A DNA stretch of 64,000 nucleotides from Caballeronia sp. dw_276 (GCF_018449635.1 NZ_JAAVUV010000005.1:434001-498000); one strand, 5' to 3'; counted from the first letter of the stretch, positions 48,221-58,246 are shown. Notes: a model not told the origin generated them from the sequence alone. Translations and numbers: made by a program.

Positions 48221-50722
48221 TCAGACCTTGACGATCTTGACTGCGCACTTCTTGTAGTCGGTTTGAAGCGAGATCGGGTCGGTCGCGTCCAGCGTCACCT
48301 TGTTGACCAGTTGGCTCGCATCGAACCACGGGATGAACACGAGTCCGCGCGGCGGCTTGTCGCGTCCGCGCGTCTCGATGCGCGTGCGGACGTAACCGCG
48401 CCGCGACATCACCTTCACTTCCACGCCGCGCCGCAAGCCGAGCGCTTTTGCATCGTCGGGATGCATGAAACACACGGCGTTAGGGAACGCCCGATACAAC
48501 TCCGGCACGCGCCGCGTCATGGACCCCGAGTGCCAGTGTTCGAGCACACGTCCTGTCGCAAGCCAGAATGGAAACTCCTTGTCCGGTGGTTCGGGCGGTG
48601 GTTCATACGGCAGCGCGTAGATCACCGCGCGCCCGTCCTTGTTGCCGTAGAACTGATAGCCGGTTCCCGCCTTGACGTACGGGTCCGTTCCCTCCTTGTA
48701 ACGCCAGCGCGTTTCCTTGCCGTCGACCACCGGCCAGCGAATCCCGCGTGCTTCGTGATAGGCGTCGAAGGGCGCGAGGTCGTGGCCATGACCCCGGCCG
48801 AAACTCGCGTATTCCTCGAAGAGACCTTTCTGCAGATAGAACCCGAACGCCTTCGCCTCGGCGTTCTCGTAATGCGCGCTCGTTTCCTTCAAGGAATATT
48901 TATCGACCTGGCCGTTGCGGTAGAGCACGTCGTAAAGCGTCTTGCCCTTCAGTTCAGGTTTCCTGGCGACCAATTCAGCCGGCCAGACTTCCTCGACCTT
49001 GAAATGCTTCGAGAACTCCACGAGTTGCCAGAGATCCGAACGCGCGCCGGTGGGGGCATCGACAAGTTGATGCCAGAACTGCGTGCGGCGCTCGGCGTTG
49101 CCGTAGGCGCCCTCCTTCTCGACCCACATTGCGGCCGGCAGGATCAGGTCGGCGGAGACCGCCGTCGCCGTCGGATAAACATCGGATACCACGATGAAAT
49201 TCTCCGGGTTCCGATACCCCGGCAGCGTCTCTTCGTTCAGGTTCGCGCCTGCCTGGACGTTGTTGTTGCACATGACCCAGTACGCGTTCAGCTTGCCATC
49301 CTTCAACATGCGGTTTTGCAGCACCGCGTGGTAACCGGGCTTGGGCTCGATCGTGCCCGCAGGCAGCTTCCAGATATGTTCCGCATGCTCGCGGTGTTCG
49401 GGATTCGTGACCACCATATCCGCCGGCAGCCGATGCGAAAAGGTCCCGACTTCACGCGCCGTGCCACACGCGGATGGCTGCCCCGTCAGCGAAAACGGAC
49501 TGTTGCCCGGCGTCGCGATCTTGCCCGTAAGTAGATGCAGGTTGTAGATCATGTTGTTCGCCCACGTGCCGCGCGTGTGCTGGTTGAAACCCATGGTCCA
49601 GAACGACATCACCTTGATTTTCGGGTCCGCATAGAGCTCGGCCAGCTGATCGAGCTTCACCTTCGATACCCCGGATAACTTCGTCACGTAATCCGCGTCG
49701 TACTTCGACACGAATCGCGCGAAGGTATCGAAATCGATTGGCTTCGAGCCGTTTGGATCGCCCGCATTTTTGGCGGCCTTCTGCAACGGATGCTCGGGAC
49801 GAAGCCCGTAGCCAATATCCGCGTTGCCTTCCTTGAAGTTCACGTGCTTCGCGACGAAATCCTTGTTCACCCGATTCGTCTTGATGATCACGTTCGCGAT
49901 GTAATTCAAAATGGCCAGATCCGATTGCGGCGTAAAGATCACGCGGTAATCCGCGAGATCGAAACTGCGATGCTCGAACGTGGACAGCACCGCCACCTTC
50001 GTATTCGGCGCGCTCATCCTGCGGTCCGTCACGCGCGTCCAGAGAATCGGATGCATCTCCGACATGTTCGATCCCCACAGCACGAATGCATCGGCTTGTT
50101 CGATGTCGTCGTAACAGCCCATCGGCTCGTCCATGCCGAACGTGCGCATGAACCCCGTCACCGCCGACGCCATGCAATGCCGCGCGTTCGGATCAAGGTT
50201 GTTGGTGCGGAACCCCGCCTTCATGAGTTTCACCGCCGCGTAGCCTTCGAACACGGTCCATTGCCCCGAGCCGAACATGCCGACGGCCGTCGGGCCCTTC
50301 TCTTTCAGCACGCGCTTGAATTGCTCCGCCATCGTCGCGAACGCGCGGTCCCACGAGACCGGCGTGAATTCGCCGTCCTTCGCGTACTGGCCATCCTTCA
50401 TGCGCAACAGCGGCGTGGTCAGGCGATCCTCGCCGTACATGATCTTCGAGAGGAAATATCCCTTCACGCAATTCAGCCCACGGTTCACTTCGGCTTGCGG
50501 ATCGCCTTGCGTCGCGACGACCTTGCCGCCCTTCACGCCTACGCTCACGCCGCAGCCCGTTCCGCAAAAGCGGCACGGCGCCTTCGACCACTTGACCTCG
50601 GTGTCGGCCGCGGCGGCCATCCGGTCCACGCCCGTGGCAAGCGCAGGCAGCGCCATTCCCGCCGCCGATGCCGCCGTAGCCGCCGCCGTCTGTTTAATAA
50701 AGCTTCGACGCGTGAGGCTCAT
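48221..50722 (-). CDS. napA: Periplasmic nitrate reductase catalytic subunit NapA
   Basis: An 833-residue molybdoenzyme that reduces nitrate to nitrite in the periplasm. Twin-arginine signal [10 protein letters not shown] at the N-terminus, 4Fe-4S ligands Cys50, Cys53, Cys57 and Cys85, and the molybdenum ligand Cys183 in RHCMASAV, so both centres are intact. A TTG six codons upstream extends the frame, but the ATG at 50722 has AGGAGA at proper spacing. It overlaps napD by 29 bp, typical of nap operons, where NapD binds the nascent signal peptide. Confidence 0.97.
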   Translation of the reverse strand: MSLTRRSFIKQTAAATAASAAGMALPALATGVDRMAAAADTEVKWSKAPCRFCGTGCGVSVGVKGGKVVATQGDPQAEVNRGLNCVKGYFLSKIMYGEDRLTTPLLRMKDGQYAKDGEFTPVSWDRAFATMAEQFKRVLKEKGPTAVGMFGSGQWTVFEGYAAVKLMKAGFRTNNLDPNARHCMASAVTGFMRTFGMDEPMGCYDDIEQADAFVLWGSNMSEMHPILWTRVTDRRMSAPNTKVAVLSTFEHRSFDLADYRVIFTPQSDLAILNYIANVIIKTNRVNKDFVAKHVNFKEGNADIGYGLRPEHPLQKAAKNAGDPNGSKPIDFDTFARFVSKYDADYVTKLSGVSKVKLDQLAELYADPKIKVMSFWTMGFNQHTRGTWANNMIYNLHLLTGKIATPGNSPFSLTGQPSACGTAREVGTFSHRLPADMVVTNPEHREHAEHIWKLPAGTIEPKPGYHAVLQNRMLKDGKLNAYWVMCNNNVQAGANLNEETLPGYRNPENFIVVSDVYPTATAVSADLILPAAMWVEKEGAYGNAERRTQFWHQLVDAPTGARSDLWQLVEFSKHFKVEEVWPAELVARKPELKGKTLYDVLYRNGQVDKYSLKETSAHYENAEAKAFGFYLQKGLFEEYASFGRGHGHDLAPFDAYHEARGIRWPVVDGKETRWRYKEGTDPYVKAGTGYQFYGNKDGRAVIYALPYEPPPEPPDKEFPFWLATGRVLEHWHSGSMTRRVPELYRAFPNAVCFMHPDDAKALGLRRGVEVKVMSRRGYVRTRIETRGRDKPPRGLVFIPWFDASQLVNKVTLDATDPISLQTDYKKCAVKIVKV

Positions 50723-51029
50723 CGCGGATCTCCTCGTCAAGCGCGGCCACGTCTTCGTGATGCTGATAAACCAGCGATGCCGAATAAACGCCCGGCATGG
50801 AATGAATGGCGTCTATCTGATCGGCGATAACACCCGACCGGTCTGCTTCAAGCGTCACGACCATTTTCCCTTCCGGACTGATCGCATGAATCTCCGAGCC
50901 CGGGAACATTGAAATGGCCTGCTTGATTCTTTCCATATCCGATTTACTTGCGTGAACGACCATCCCCGCAATGTGTGATTCAGGAATTAAAGCCATTTCA
51001 ATGAATGCGTTTTTCAGGCGTGCAGACAT
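50694..51029 (-). CDS. napD: NapA maturation chaperone NapD
   Basis: A 111-residue cytoplasmic chaperone with the NapD ferredoxin-like fold: [19 protein letters not shown] and [10 protein letters not shown] are the two diagnostic segments. It binds the NapA twin-arginine signal so that export waits for cofactor insertion. The product has a slightly longer acidic C-terminus than usual ([14 protein letters not shown]). It overlaps the napA start by 29 bp. Confidence 0.92.
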   Translation of the reverse strand: MSARLKNAFIEMALIPESHIAGMVVHASKSDMERIKQAISMFPGSEIHAISPEGKMVVTLEADRSGVIADQIDAIHSMPGVYSASLVYQHHEDVAALDEEIRDEPHASKLY

Positions 51030-51079
51030 AACCCCGACTCCTGTCGTAGTGGAAAGAAAAAGATTGATTGACGAATAGG

Positions 51080-51238
51080 TCAGTGAGGCGGACCACCAAT
51101 CAGCATTTGATAAAACCAGACCACGAAACCATATGCAGCAACGAACATGATGGTAAGAACCGGAACCATGACGATGGTCAGGAACAGGAAGCTGCGCAAT
51201 TCTTCTGTTTTTCGAAGGGACGTTTCGGTTTTAGTCAT
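51080..51238 (-). CDS. napE: Nap small membrane protein NapE
   Basis: A 52-residue protein: a polar N-terminus (MTKTETSLRKTEELRSFLF) and one membrane helix (about 18-42) with the C-terminal end YQMLIGGPPH. This matches NapE, whose function in nitrate reduction is unclear. The ATG at 51238 is preferred over an in-frame extension of 31 codons that lacks family support. It is the first gene of the nap-ccm run, 50 bp before napD. Confidence 0.88.
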   Translation of the reverse strand: MTKTETSLRKTEELRSFLFLTIVMVPVLTIMFVAAYGFVVWFYQMLIGGPPH

Positions 51239-51302
51239 GATTATGCCGACGTTAAAACACACGAAGCTAAAGCGGTGTTTTCGAGATACTGCTGTGGGAT
51301 CG

Positions 51303-51331
51303 ATTGTTGGCGCAGGAGAGAAAAGCGTCAA
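51303..51331 (-). promoter_or_regulatory. Candidate promoter of the nap-ccm operon
   Basis: Minus strand: TTGACG (51326-51331), 17-bp spacer, AACAAT (51303-51308), about 65 bp before the napE start. The surrounding 200 bp are strikingly AT-rich. No exact FNR or NarL site was found. Confidence 0.5.
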
Positions 51332-51459
51332 GGGGTTTATTATTTTGACATCCCAGGACGTTCAAGCCGATTATTTCGGCGTTTTTGTTTTAATAACAAT
51401 GCGGAGAAAGCGAAAGTTTTATTAATTCGTTTTGATTAACTATAAGAATACTTCAAGAG

Positions 51460-51483
51460 CGAGGCGGCATGGCGACCGCCTCG
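51460..51483 (-). terminator. Hairpin terminator of the GST gene
   Basis: 8-bp stem CGAGGCGG (51460-51467) / CCGCCTCG (51476-51483), 15 bp past the GST stop, followed on the minus strand by CTCTTGAAGTATTCTT. Moderately U-rich. Confidence 0.6.
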
Positions 51484-51498
51484 TTCAGACTTGAAACA

Positions 51499-52203
51499 TC
51501 AACCGCGTTTCGGAATATTCAAACCTTTTTCAACCGCCGGCCGCGCCACAAACGCATCCAGTGCACGTTTCACGTTCGGAAAATTATCGATGCCCACGAG
51601 ATCGCCGGCTTCGTAGAACCCGATCAGGTTGCGGATCCACGGAAAACTCGCGATGTCCGCAATCGTGTATTCGTCGCCCATGATCCACGTCCGTCCGGCG
51701 AGCCGCTGCTCCACCACGCCCAGCAAACGCTTCGATTCCGCCACGTAGCGATCACGTGGACGCTTGTCCTCGTAATCCTTGCCGGCAAATTTGTTGAAGA
51801 AACCGAGCTGGCCAAACATCGGACCGATTCCGCCCATCTGGAACATCACCCACTGGATCGTCTCATAGCGGCCGGCGGCGTCTTGCGGGATGAACTGGCC
51901 GGTTTTGTCGGCGAGATAGATCAGGATGGCACCCGACTCGAACAGTCCCAGCGGTTTGCCGCCCGGGCCATCGGGATCGATGATCGCCGGAATCTTGTTG
52001 TTCGGATTCAACGATAAAAACGCCGGCGACATCTGGTCATTGGTTTCAAAACTCACCAGGTGCGGCTCGTATGGAAGGCCGGTCTCCTCCAGCATGATCG
52101 AGACCTTGACGCCATTGGGCGTTGGCAGCGAGTAAAGCTGAAACCGCTCGGGATGCTGCGCAGGCCATTTTGCCGTGATGGGGAAAGCGGACAAGTCGGT
52201 CAT
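51499..52203 (-). CDS. Glutathione S-transferase, YfcG/nu-class
   Basis: A 234-residue GST. N-terminal thioredoxin-like domain (about 20-105) with SLPTPNGVKVSIMLEE, the cis-Pro NKIPAI and the glutathione-binding FESGAIL; an all-helical domain (about 110-230) with GDEYTIADIASFPW follows. The lack of an obvious catalytic Ser or Tyr near the first helix, with Thr/Asn in TPNG, is the YfcG style, which acts mainly as a disulfide reductase. Substrate unknown. Start at 52203 is standard. Confidence 0.9.
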   Translation of the reverse strand: MTDLSAFPITAKWPAQHPERFQLYSLPTPNGVKVSIMLEETGLPYEPHLVSFETNDQMSPAFLSLNPNNKIPAIIDPDGPGGKPLGLFESGAILIYLADKTGQFIPQDAAGRYETIQWVMFQMGGIGPMFGQLGFFNKFAGKDYEDKRPRDRYVAESKRLLGVVEQRLAGRTWIMGDEYTIADIASFPWIRNLIGFYEAGDLVGIDNFPNVKRALDAFVARPAVEKGLNIPKRG

Positions 52204-52464
52204 GTGAATCCTTTAGACGATAAGCGCCAGGCGTCGCGAAATAATGCGCAGCCTGCATGATTGATCGGTTTATTTCAGCGAACAGGACACCAAATATAGT
52301 CATTCCAGCCGGTCTTGTCTTTTCGCTGCAGGCGCCAGCGGGATCGTAGAGGTGATCCTCCACGCCCCGGGCAGCGTCACCAACGGGTCGATTGGATCAA
52401 GAAGCGTTAACATGGCTATTACAATGCTGCATCGCGACGAATATAAACAGAGCTGGAGATACTC
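52204..52464 (+). promoter_or_regulatory. Divergent promoter region, GST / malate synthase G
   Basis: Contains a TACAAT (52420-52425) about 40 bp before glcB with no good -35, and a short inverted repeat GGATC/GATCC near 52341-52357. The glcB start is preceded by CTGGAGATACTC as a ribosome binding site. No gene is supported. Confidence 0.4.
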
Positions 52465-54639
52465 ATGAGTCAAATGATTAAGCGAAACGGTTTACAGGTT
52501 GCCAACGTGCTCGCCAAGTACGTCGATGACGAAGCGCTTTCGGGCGTCGGCATCGAAAGCGAGGCGTTCTGGAAAGGTTTCGATGCCCTTGTCCACGACC
52601 TCGCGCCGAAGAACCGTGCGCTACTTGCCGAGCGCGACCGGCTGCAGGCGGAACTGGATCGATGGCACAAGGCGAATCCCGGGCCCGTGCGCGACCTGAA
52701 GGCTTATCGCGGGTTCCTTGAGAGCATTGGGTATATCGCGCCATCGAGCGCAGCCGTGAAGGCGACGACCCAAAACGTCGATACGGAAATCGCGACCCAG
52801 GCAGGACCGCAACTGGTCGTGCCGCTGTCGAACCAGCGTTACGCGCTCAACGCTGCGAACGCGCGCTGGGGCAGCCTGTACGACGCGCTCTATGGCACCG
52901 ACGCAATCCCCGACACCAATGGCGCCGAGCGCACCGCGCAATTCAATCCGGTTCGAGGCGCGGCGGTTATCGCGCGCGCTCGCGCGTTCCTCGATGAAGC
53001 CGCGCCGCTCGCGAACGGCTCACATGCCGATGCCACCGCGTACCGCGTTGAAAGCGGCAAGCTTGCCGTCGCGCTGAAAAACGGATCGTCGGCGTTGAAA
53101 TCGCCGGAGCAATTCGTCGGCTTCCAGGGCGATGCAAACGCCCCTTCCGCCATCCTGCTCAAGCATCACGGCCTGCACTTCGAGATCCAGATCGACGCGA
53201 CGGATTCCATCGGCAAGACCGATTCCGCGCATGTGAAGGACGTGCTGATGGAAGCGGCTGTATCGACGATCATCGATTGCGAAGACTCGGTCGCCGCCGT
53301 CGATGCCGCCGATAAAGTCCAGCTCTATCGCAACTGGACCGGCCTGATGAAAGGCGATCTGGCCGAGGACGTCACGAAGAACGGCAAGACCTTCACGCGC
53401 CGCCTGAATGCCGATCGTGAATACACCGCGCCCGATGGCTCGGCCGTGAAGCTGCATGGCCGCTCGCTGCTGTTCATTCGCAACGTCGGGCATCTGATGA
53501 CGAATCCCTCCGTGATCGATCGCGATGGTCACGAGATTCCCGAAGGCATTCTCGATGCCGTGATGACGTCGCTCGGCGCAGTGCACGACCTGAAAAACAA
53601 GCTCAATTCGCGCACCGGATCGATCTACATCGTCAAGCCGAAGATGCACGGACCGGCTGAAGTCGCTTTCTCCGATGAGCTGTTTGGCCGCGTCGAAGAT
53701 CTGCTCGGCTTGCCGCGTCACACCATCAAGATGGGCATCATGGACGAGGAACGGCGCACGAGCGTCAACCTGCAGGCGTGCATTGCGGCGGCATCGGCTC
53801 GGGTCGCGTTCATCAACACGGGTTTCCTCGATCGCACCGGCGACGAAATGCACAGCGCCATGGAAGCCGGTCCCATGATGCGAAAAGGCGACATGAAATC
53901 GTCAGCGTGGATCACGGCTTATGAGCGCAATAACGTGCTCGCGGGCTTGAGTTCGGGACTGCGCGGGCGCGCGCAAATTGGCAAGGGCATGTGGGCGATG
54001 CCCGACCTGATGCACGCGATGCTCGAACAAAAAATCGCGCATCCGAAGGCCGGCGCGAACACCGCGTGGGTGCCATCGCCGACGGCTGCTACGCTGCACG
54101 CGCTGCATTACCATCAGGTCGATGTCCAGGCCGTGCAGCAAGAGCTCGAAAAGACCGGTTACGACAGTGCGCGTGACGCGTTGCTGGATGGGCTGCTGAC
54201 GATTCCTGTCGTTGAAAAGGCCGAGTGGTCCGATGCCGAGATTCGCCAGGAGATCGAGAACAACGCCCAGGGGATCCTGGGTTACGTGGTGCGTTGGGTC
54301 GATCAGGGCGTGGGATGTTCAAAGGTGCCGGATATTCACGATATCGGCCTGATGGAAGATCGCGCGACGCTGCGCATTTCGAGTCAGCATATTGCCAACT
54401 GGCTGTATCACGGGGTTGTGTCGGAGGCGTTGGTGAACGAGACGTTCGAGCGCATGGCGAAGGTCGTGGATGCGCAGAACGCCAATGATCCGCACTACCA
54501 GCCGATGGCCGGGCACTTCGAGACATCGCTGGCGTTCAAGGCGGCCAAGGCACTGGTGTTCGAGGGGCGCGCGCAGCCGAGTGGGTATACGGAACCGTTG
54601 TTGCATAAGTTCCGGCTGGAGGTTAAGGCGCAGGGATAA
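52465..54639 (+). CDS. glcB: Malate synthase G
   Basis: A 724-residue monomeric malate synthase that condenses glyoxylate with acetyl-CoA. The family core is visible: [19 protein letters not shown], the [13 protein letters not shown] block, [18 protein letters not shown] (Arg and Glu for glyoxylate/Mg), and [18 protein letters not shown] near the C-terminus. The length separates it from the shorter isoform A (AceB). It lies alone, without glcDEF or a glc regulator. With the acs/ActP locus 1-6 kb away it fits growth on two-carbon compounds. Confidence 0.96.
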   Translation: MSQMIKRNGLQVANVLAKYVDDEALSGVGIESEAFWKGFDALVHDLAPKNRALLAERDRLQAELDRWHKANPGPVRDLKAYRGFLESIGYIAPSSAAVKATTQNVDTEIATQAGPQLVVPLSNQRYALNAANARWGSLYDALYGTDAIPDTNGAERTAQFNPVRGAAVIARARAFLDEAAPLANGSHADATAYRVESGKLAVALKNGSSALKSPEQFVGFQGDANAPSAILLKHHGLHFEIQIDATDSIGKTDSAHVKDVLMEAAVSTIIDCEDSVAAVDAADKVQLYRNWTGLMKGDLAEDVTKNGKTFTRRLNADREYTAPDGSAVKLHGRSLLFIRNVGHLMTNPSVIDRDGHEIPEGILDAVMTSLGAVHDLKNKLNSRTGSIYIVKPKMHGPAEVAFSDELFGRVEDLLGLPRHTIKMGIMDEERRTSVNLQACIAAASARVAFINTGFLDRTGDEMHSAMEAGPMMRKGDMKSSAWITAYERNNVLAGLSSGLRGRAQIGKGMWAMPDLMHAMLEQKIAHPKAGANTAWVPSPTAATLHALHYHQVDVQAVQQELEKTGYDSARDALLDGLLTIPVVEKAEWSDAEIRQEIENNAQGILGYVVRWVDQGVGCSKVPDIHDIGLMEDRATLRISSQHIANWLYHGVVSEALVNETFERMAKVVDAQNANDPHYQPMAGHFETSLAFKAAKALVFEGRAQPSGYTEPLLHKFRLEVKAQG

Positions 54640-54804
54640 GCGGCGTTGGGCGATGCTCGCTGGATGGGCGCTTGTAAAACGCGCAAATTCAGCGGGCTCC
54701 GTGCCACGTATTGAGATGGCAAAAAAAAGACATGGGTCGAGGAGAAGCCTTTCCCCTGCCTTTATCAACGCGACCCAAACGTAAAGCGCGTTAGGTCAGC
54801 CGAT

Positions 54805-55107
54805 TTACTGCATGTCAGCGCGATCGCGCTTCAATTTCTGAACATGCAGCGAGGCCTTATTCTGGTCAACCTGCCAAAGGTCGAACGCGGCCTGATGAGC
54901 TAACCACGATTCCGCGCTCTTGCCAAACGCAATCTCAAGTCGCATCGCCATCTCAGGACTTATTGCGGCTCGTCCGTTCACGATCTCGGACAATGTCTTG
55001 CGCGACACATCGAGGCCTTCGGCTGCGTACGTGATAGACAGTTCTAGCGACTCAAGCCAAAGCTCGGAAAGAATTTCGCCGGGATGCGGCGGGTTATACA
55101 TGCGCAT
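54805..55107 (-). CDS. higA: HigA-family antitoxin
   Basis: A 100-residue XRE-type HTH antitoxin. The HigA hallmark is the N-terminus [11 protein letters not shown], then helix-turn-helix [21 protein letters not shown] and the conserved [14 protein letters not shown]. It neutralises the HigB-type toxin encoded just upstream (11 bp gap) and probably represses the shared promoter. Antitoxin second in the operon is the reverse of most type II modules and typical of higBA. Full length, intact. Confidence 0.93.
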   Translation of the reverse strand: MRMYNPPHPGEILSELWLESLELSITYAAEGLDVSRKTLSEIVNGRAAISPEMAMRLEIAFGKSAESWLAHQAAFDLWQVDQNKASLHVQKLKRDRADMQ

Positions 55108-55118
55108 GATGTTCTCGG

Positions 55119-55397
55119 TTAGTGATAGTCGACGTAATCGACTATGTACGCGTCGCCGTTCTCGAACTGAAAAATGACTCGCCAGTTTGCCTGGACGGTC
55201 ACAGCCCAGAATCCGGCAAGATCGCTTTTCAAGGGATGTAGCCTGAGCGCAGGGGCATCAATATCGTCAATTTCAACGGCGTTGTTCAACAGGGCCAACA
55301 CCAGACGAAGACGTTTTCCATGGATCGCCTGTATTCCCGCCTGATTACCCGTCTTAAAAAAGCGCTCGAGCCCTTTGTGTTTGAACGATTTGATCAT
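55119..55397 (-). CDS. higB: HigB-family mRNA interferase toxin
   Basis: A 92-residue RelE-superfamily toxin of the plasmid maintenance killer (HigB) group: begins [14 protein letters not shown], with [13 protein letters not shown] and the C-terminal block [21 protein letters not shown]. Expected to cleave mRNA on the ribosome until bound by HigA. The frame is open upstream for 34 more codons, but the ATG at 55397 gives the family start and lies just after a complete promoter with an embedded operator palindrome. Both genes look intact. Confidence 0.92.
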   Translation of the reverse strand: MIKSFKHKGLERFFKTGNQAGIQAIHGKRLRLVLALLNNAVEIDDIDAPALRLHPLKSDLAGFWAVTVQANWRVIFQFENGDAYIVDYVDYH

Positions 55398-55403
55398 CGC
55401 TTG

Positions 55404-55432
55404 ATTGTAACCCATCGGGTTACAGCGCGCAA
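55404..55432 (-). promoter_or_regulatory. higBA promoter with embedded operator palindrome
   Basis: Minus strand: TTGCGC (55427-55432), 17-bp spacer, TACAAT (55404-55409). The perfect palindrome TGTAACCC-N3-GGGTTACA (55406-55424) fills the spacer and overlaps the -10, so bound HigA or HigBA would block RNA polymerase. It lies 6 bp from the higB start. Confidence 0.8.
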
Positions 55433-55567
55433 TTTGAAATCGTAGCGCGCTGTATAGCTCGGTACTGTGGGAACCCGGCGCGGCCGGGTTAGCTGTCACC
55501 GCGCCGCAACAGCAACAACAGTTTTAACGGCTTCATGCACCATGTCTCCCAACAGCACCACAAGGGG

Positions 55568-55596
55568 CTGGCACGATCTCCCGAGTTTGCTATAAT
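55568..55596 (+). promoter_or_regulatory. Promoter of tRNA-Ser(GGA)
   Basis: CTGGCA (55568-55573), 17-bp spacer, consensus TATAAT (55591-55596), 12 bp before the tRNA 5' end. Confidence 0.8.
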
Positions 55597-55608
55597 CCGC
55601 GACTTGCT

Positions 55609-55698
55609 GGAGAGATGGATGAGCGGTTTAAGTCGCACGCCTGGAAAGCGTGTTTAGGGTCAAACCTAACCGGGGTTCGAATCCCCGTCTCTCCGCCA
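55609..55698 (+). tRNA. tRNA-Ser (GGA)
   Basis: A 90-nt class II tRNA with encoded CCA. Acceptor stem GGAGAGA / TCTCTCC, anticodon loop CTGGAAA (anticodon GGA), and a long variable arm. TpsiC arm CGGGGTTCGAATCCCCG is perfect. Confidence 0.96.
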
Positions 55699-55727
55699 GA
55701 ATACGTTTCACATAGTTGAGCAGCACC

Positions 55728-55767
55728 AAAACCCGCATCGAGCCTCGCGCCGACGCGGGTTTTTTTA
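55728..55767. terminator. Terminator, tRNA-Ser / symporter (convergent)
   Basis: Stem AAACCCGC..TCG (from 55728) pairing with CGACGCGGGTTT with one mismatch, followed by seven T (55760-55766) on the plus strand and A-rich on the other side. It ends the tRNA transcript and probably that of the converging symporter gene. Confidence 0.8.
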
Positions 55768-55781
55768 CGTTCCACCGGCCT

Positions 55782-57800
55782 TCACGGATGCCGAATGTAG
55801 TCCACCAGCGCCCGCGTATAGGCGTCCGGTTTCCGGTCGAACAAACTTACCACCACAGCTACCAAGAACCCCGCCGGCACGCCAAACACCCCTGAACTGA
55901 TCGACTCGATCCCGAACCACCTTGCGCCGGAAAACCCCGTGATCTGCGTGAAATACGGATAAGTCGAAACGATGTAATAAACACAAACCCCCAGACCCGC
56001 CAGCATCCCGCAAACCGCGCCGAGCTTCGTCGTCCTCTTCCAGAACACGCCCAGCACCAGCACCGGAAACAAGCTCGACGCCGCCAGCGAAAACGCCGCG
56101 CCCACCAGAAACAAGATATTTCCGGTATTGAGCGACGCCACATAAGAGGCAAACAGCGCAACGCCCAACAACAATATCTTCGATATCGTCACCCTCCTCT
56201 GGCTGCTCGCGTTTTTATCGACCATGCAGTAATACACGTCGTGCGAAAGCGCGTTCGCAATCGTCAGCAGCAGACCATCGGCGGTTGATAGCGCCGCGGC
56301 CAGCGCCCCCGCCGCAATCAACCCCGACATCACGTAAGGCAAGCCCGCGATCTCGGGCGCCGCGAGCACCACCATATCCGGCTGCATCTGAATGCCGGCC
56401 CAGCGCACGATGCCATCGCCGTTCACATCGCTGATACGAATCAGATACGGCTCGACCTTGCGCCATTGCATGACCCACGTCGGCAGATCCGCGAACTTGT
56501 GCCCGACAATGCCCGTCAGCATTTCGTACTTGATCAGCACCGCGAGCACTGGAACGGTTACATAGAACAGCGCGACAAAAAACAGCGTCCAGCCGACCGA
56601 ACGTCGCGCCGATGCCACCGAAGTCGTCGTGTTATAGCGCGTCAGGATATGCGGCAAGCTCGCCGTTCCAAGCGACAAACACAGCAACAAGGACAAGAAA
56701 TTCCGCCTGTGCAACTGGGCGTTTTCATCGTCGGATGGGGGGAACGCCCGGGCCATTGGAACCGGGGGCGCGGCCCGTTCCAGCATGGCGTCGCGATCGC
56801 GTGCCCATCGAATGCCGGCCTCGGCAGCGTCTTTTGGAAATGACGCCAGCTCATGCTCGCGTTCACTGATATGGCGCAGAGGACCGTTGTGCCGGCGCAG
56901 GTCGGCTATCTCATCGGTAAGGCGCGCCTGCTCCGTGTGGAACGATGCCGGCAACTGATCGATTTGCGCCTGGATCTGCTGCGCCTGGCGCCTGTATCCA
57001 TCGCGAACCTGCGCCTCTTCGGGCGAACCCGCCACATCACGTTCGAGTGCTTCCACGCGCTCAAGCAAGTGCCCATATGAAAGTTGCGGCAGCCACCCAA
57101 GCCCTTCGCGATGCGCGATCATCGAAACGGGAATCAGCATCGCGCTGATCAGGATGATGTACTGCGCGACTTGCGTCCACGTGACGGCGCGCATGCCTCC
57201 AAGAAACGAGCACACGAGAATGCCGGCGAGCCCGCAAAAGATCCCGATCGCGAAATCGATACCGATAAACCGCGACGCAATCAGCCCGATCCCCTGGATC
57301 TGCGCGACGAGATAAACGAACGAACACAGGATGGCCGCAAAGGCCGCGATGCCGCGCACGAGGTTGCTGGAAAAGCGCGTGCCGAGAAAGTCGGGGATGG
57401 TGTAGCGCGCGAGCTTGCGCACGTAAGGCGCGAGTAGGAACGCGACGAGACAATAGCCACCGGTCCAGCCCATCATGTAGGCAAGGCCGTCGTAACCGGT
57501 TGCATAGATGGACCCGGCCAAGCCAATGAACGACGCCGCCGACAACCAGTCCGCAGCGGTGGCCATGCCGTTGAACGCGGACGGCACGCGCCGTCCCGCG
57601 ACGTAATATTCGACCAGATCGGATGTCCGCGACAACAACCCGATCACCGCATACACGGCGATCGGCACGAACAGAAACACGTAGCCAATCCACATGCCTG
57701 GCCCGGTCACGCGTTCGATCCTCGTCATCACATAGATGAACGCGAAGAAGCCGAGCGTGTAAAGCGCGTAGGCGCGGATCAGGCGATGGTTGAGCTTCAT
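55782..57800 (-). CDS. Sodium:solute symporter large subunit (ActP-like, VC_2705 subfamily)
   Basis: A 672-residue member of the sodium/solute symporter family with about 13 membrane helices, including VEYYVAGRRVPSAFNGMATA and the SSS-core TADGLLLTIANALSHDVY. It carries a hydrophilic insertion of about 135 residues (231-366) rich in Glu, Arg and Gln with heptad spacing, most likely a coiled coil in the cytoplasm or periplasm. The paired DUF4212 gene upstream and acs 450 bp further suggest acetate or a short-chain monocarboxylate as substrate (inference). Start ATG at 57800, overlapping the DUF4212 stop. Confidence 0.92.
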   Translation of the reverse strand: MKLNHRLIRAYALYTLGFFAFIYVMTRIERVTGPGMWIGYVFLFVPIAVYAVIGLLSRTSDLVEYYVAGRRVPSAFNGMATAADWLSAASFIGLAGSIYATGYDGLAYMMGWTGGYCLVAFLLAPYVRKLARYTIPDFLGTRFSSNLVRGIAAFAAILCSFVYLVAQIQGIGLIASRFIGIDFAIGIFCGLAGILVCSFLGGMRAVTWTQVAQYIILISAMLIPVSMIAHREGLGWLPQLSYGHLLERVEALERDVAGSPEEAQVRDGYRRQAQQIQAQIDQLPASFHTEQARLTDEIADLRRHNGPLRHISEREHELASFPKDAAEAGIRWARDRDAMLERAAPPVPMARAFPPSDDENAQLHRRNFLSLLLCLSLGTASLPHILTRYNTTTSVASARRSVGWTLFFVALFYVTVPVLAVLIKYEMLTGIVGHKFADLPTWVMQWRKVEPYLIRISDVNGDGIVRWAGIQMQPDMVVLAAPEIAGLPYVMSGLIAAGALAAALSTADGLLLTIANALSHDVYYCMVDKNASSQRRVTISKILLLGVALFASYVASLNTGNILFLVGAAFSLAASSLFPVLVLGVFWKRTTKLGAVCGMLAGLGVCVYYIVSTYPYFTQITGFSGARWFGIESISSGVFGVPAGFLVAVVVSLFDRKPDAYTRALVDYIRHP

Positions 57801-58120
57801 CGAACGGTCATGGCCGCGAGCGTACGCTGAAGGCGCGCATCGGCGAGTTGCATCAGCACGATATACACGACGATCAGCGCTACATAGACGAGGATCGCCC
57901 CTTGCGCGCCGAAGTAGAACGGCAGCGGGAAGCCGGCAAACCGAATGTTTGCCAGGCGCGAAGCGAAAAGCGGGACGCCGAACGAGACCGCAAAGCCAAT
58001 CAACATCAGCACCGATATCAACGCGAGGTTCGTCCGCCAATACACCTGATGCGCGCGCGCCATCTCCGCCGTCACGGGCGGCGGCTCTGGCGAATTCAAG
58101 GACGGCGGCGTAGAGGACAT
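57797..58120 (-). CDS. DUF4212 sodium/solute symporter small subunit
   Basis: A 107-residue protein with two membrane helices (about 33-52 and 70-92) and a Pro-rich start SSTPPSLNSPEPPP. This is the TIGR03647 small subunit always paired with the large symporter that follows. The ATG at 58120 gives the normal length; the frame is open for 20 more codons upstream, without a better ribosome binding site. It overlaps the large-subunit gene by 4 bp (ATGA). Confidence 0.9.
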   Translation of the reverse strand: MSSTPPSLNSPEPPPVTAEMARAHQVYWRTNLALISVLMLIGFAVSFGVPLFASRLANIRFAGFPLPFYFGAQGAILVYVALIVVYIVLMQLADARLQRTLAAMTVR

Positions 58121-58190
58121 GTGCTTATCTACCAAATGCTTTGCAAAGCGGCAATCGGGATCGACATTGTTCGTGCGCACTCGATATAAA

Positions 58191-58217
58191 AACGGCTCCC
58201 TGAAAAAGGGAGCCGTT
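58191..58217 (-). terminator. Terminator of acs
   Basis: Perfect 10-bp stem AACGGCTCCC (58191-58200) / GGGAGCCGTT (58208-58217), with TTTTTATAT following on the minus strand. It lies 30 bp past the acs stop and separates acs from the symporter pair. Confidence 0.85.
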
Positions 58218-58246
58218 GTGCGCCGGCCAGATACTACTCGAAGAAT

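Noticed and set aside
48188..49534. A 448-codon plus-strand frame antisense to napA
   Set aside because: Opposite a fully supported gene with all cofactor ligands; no start signal.
55609..55781. Integrated element at tRNA-Ser
   Set aside because: No integrase, no direct repeat of the tRNA 3' end was seen in the window, and ordinary metabolic genes follow on.
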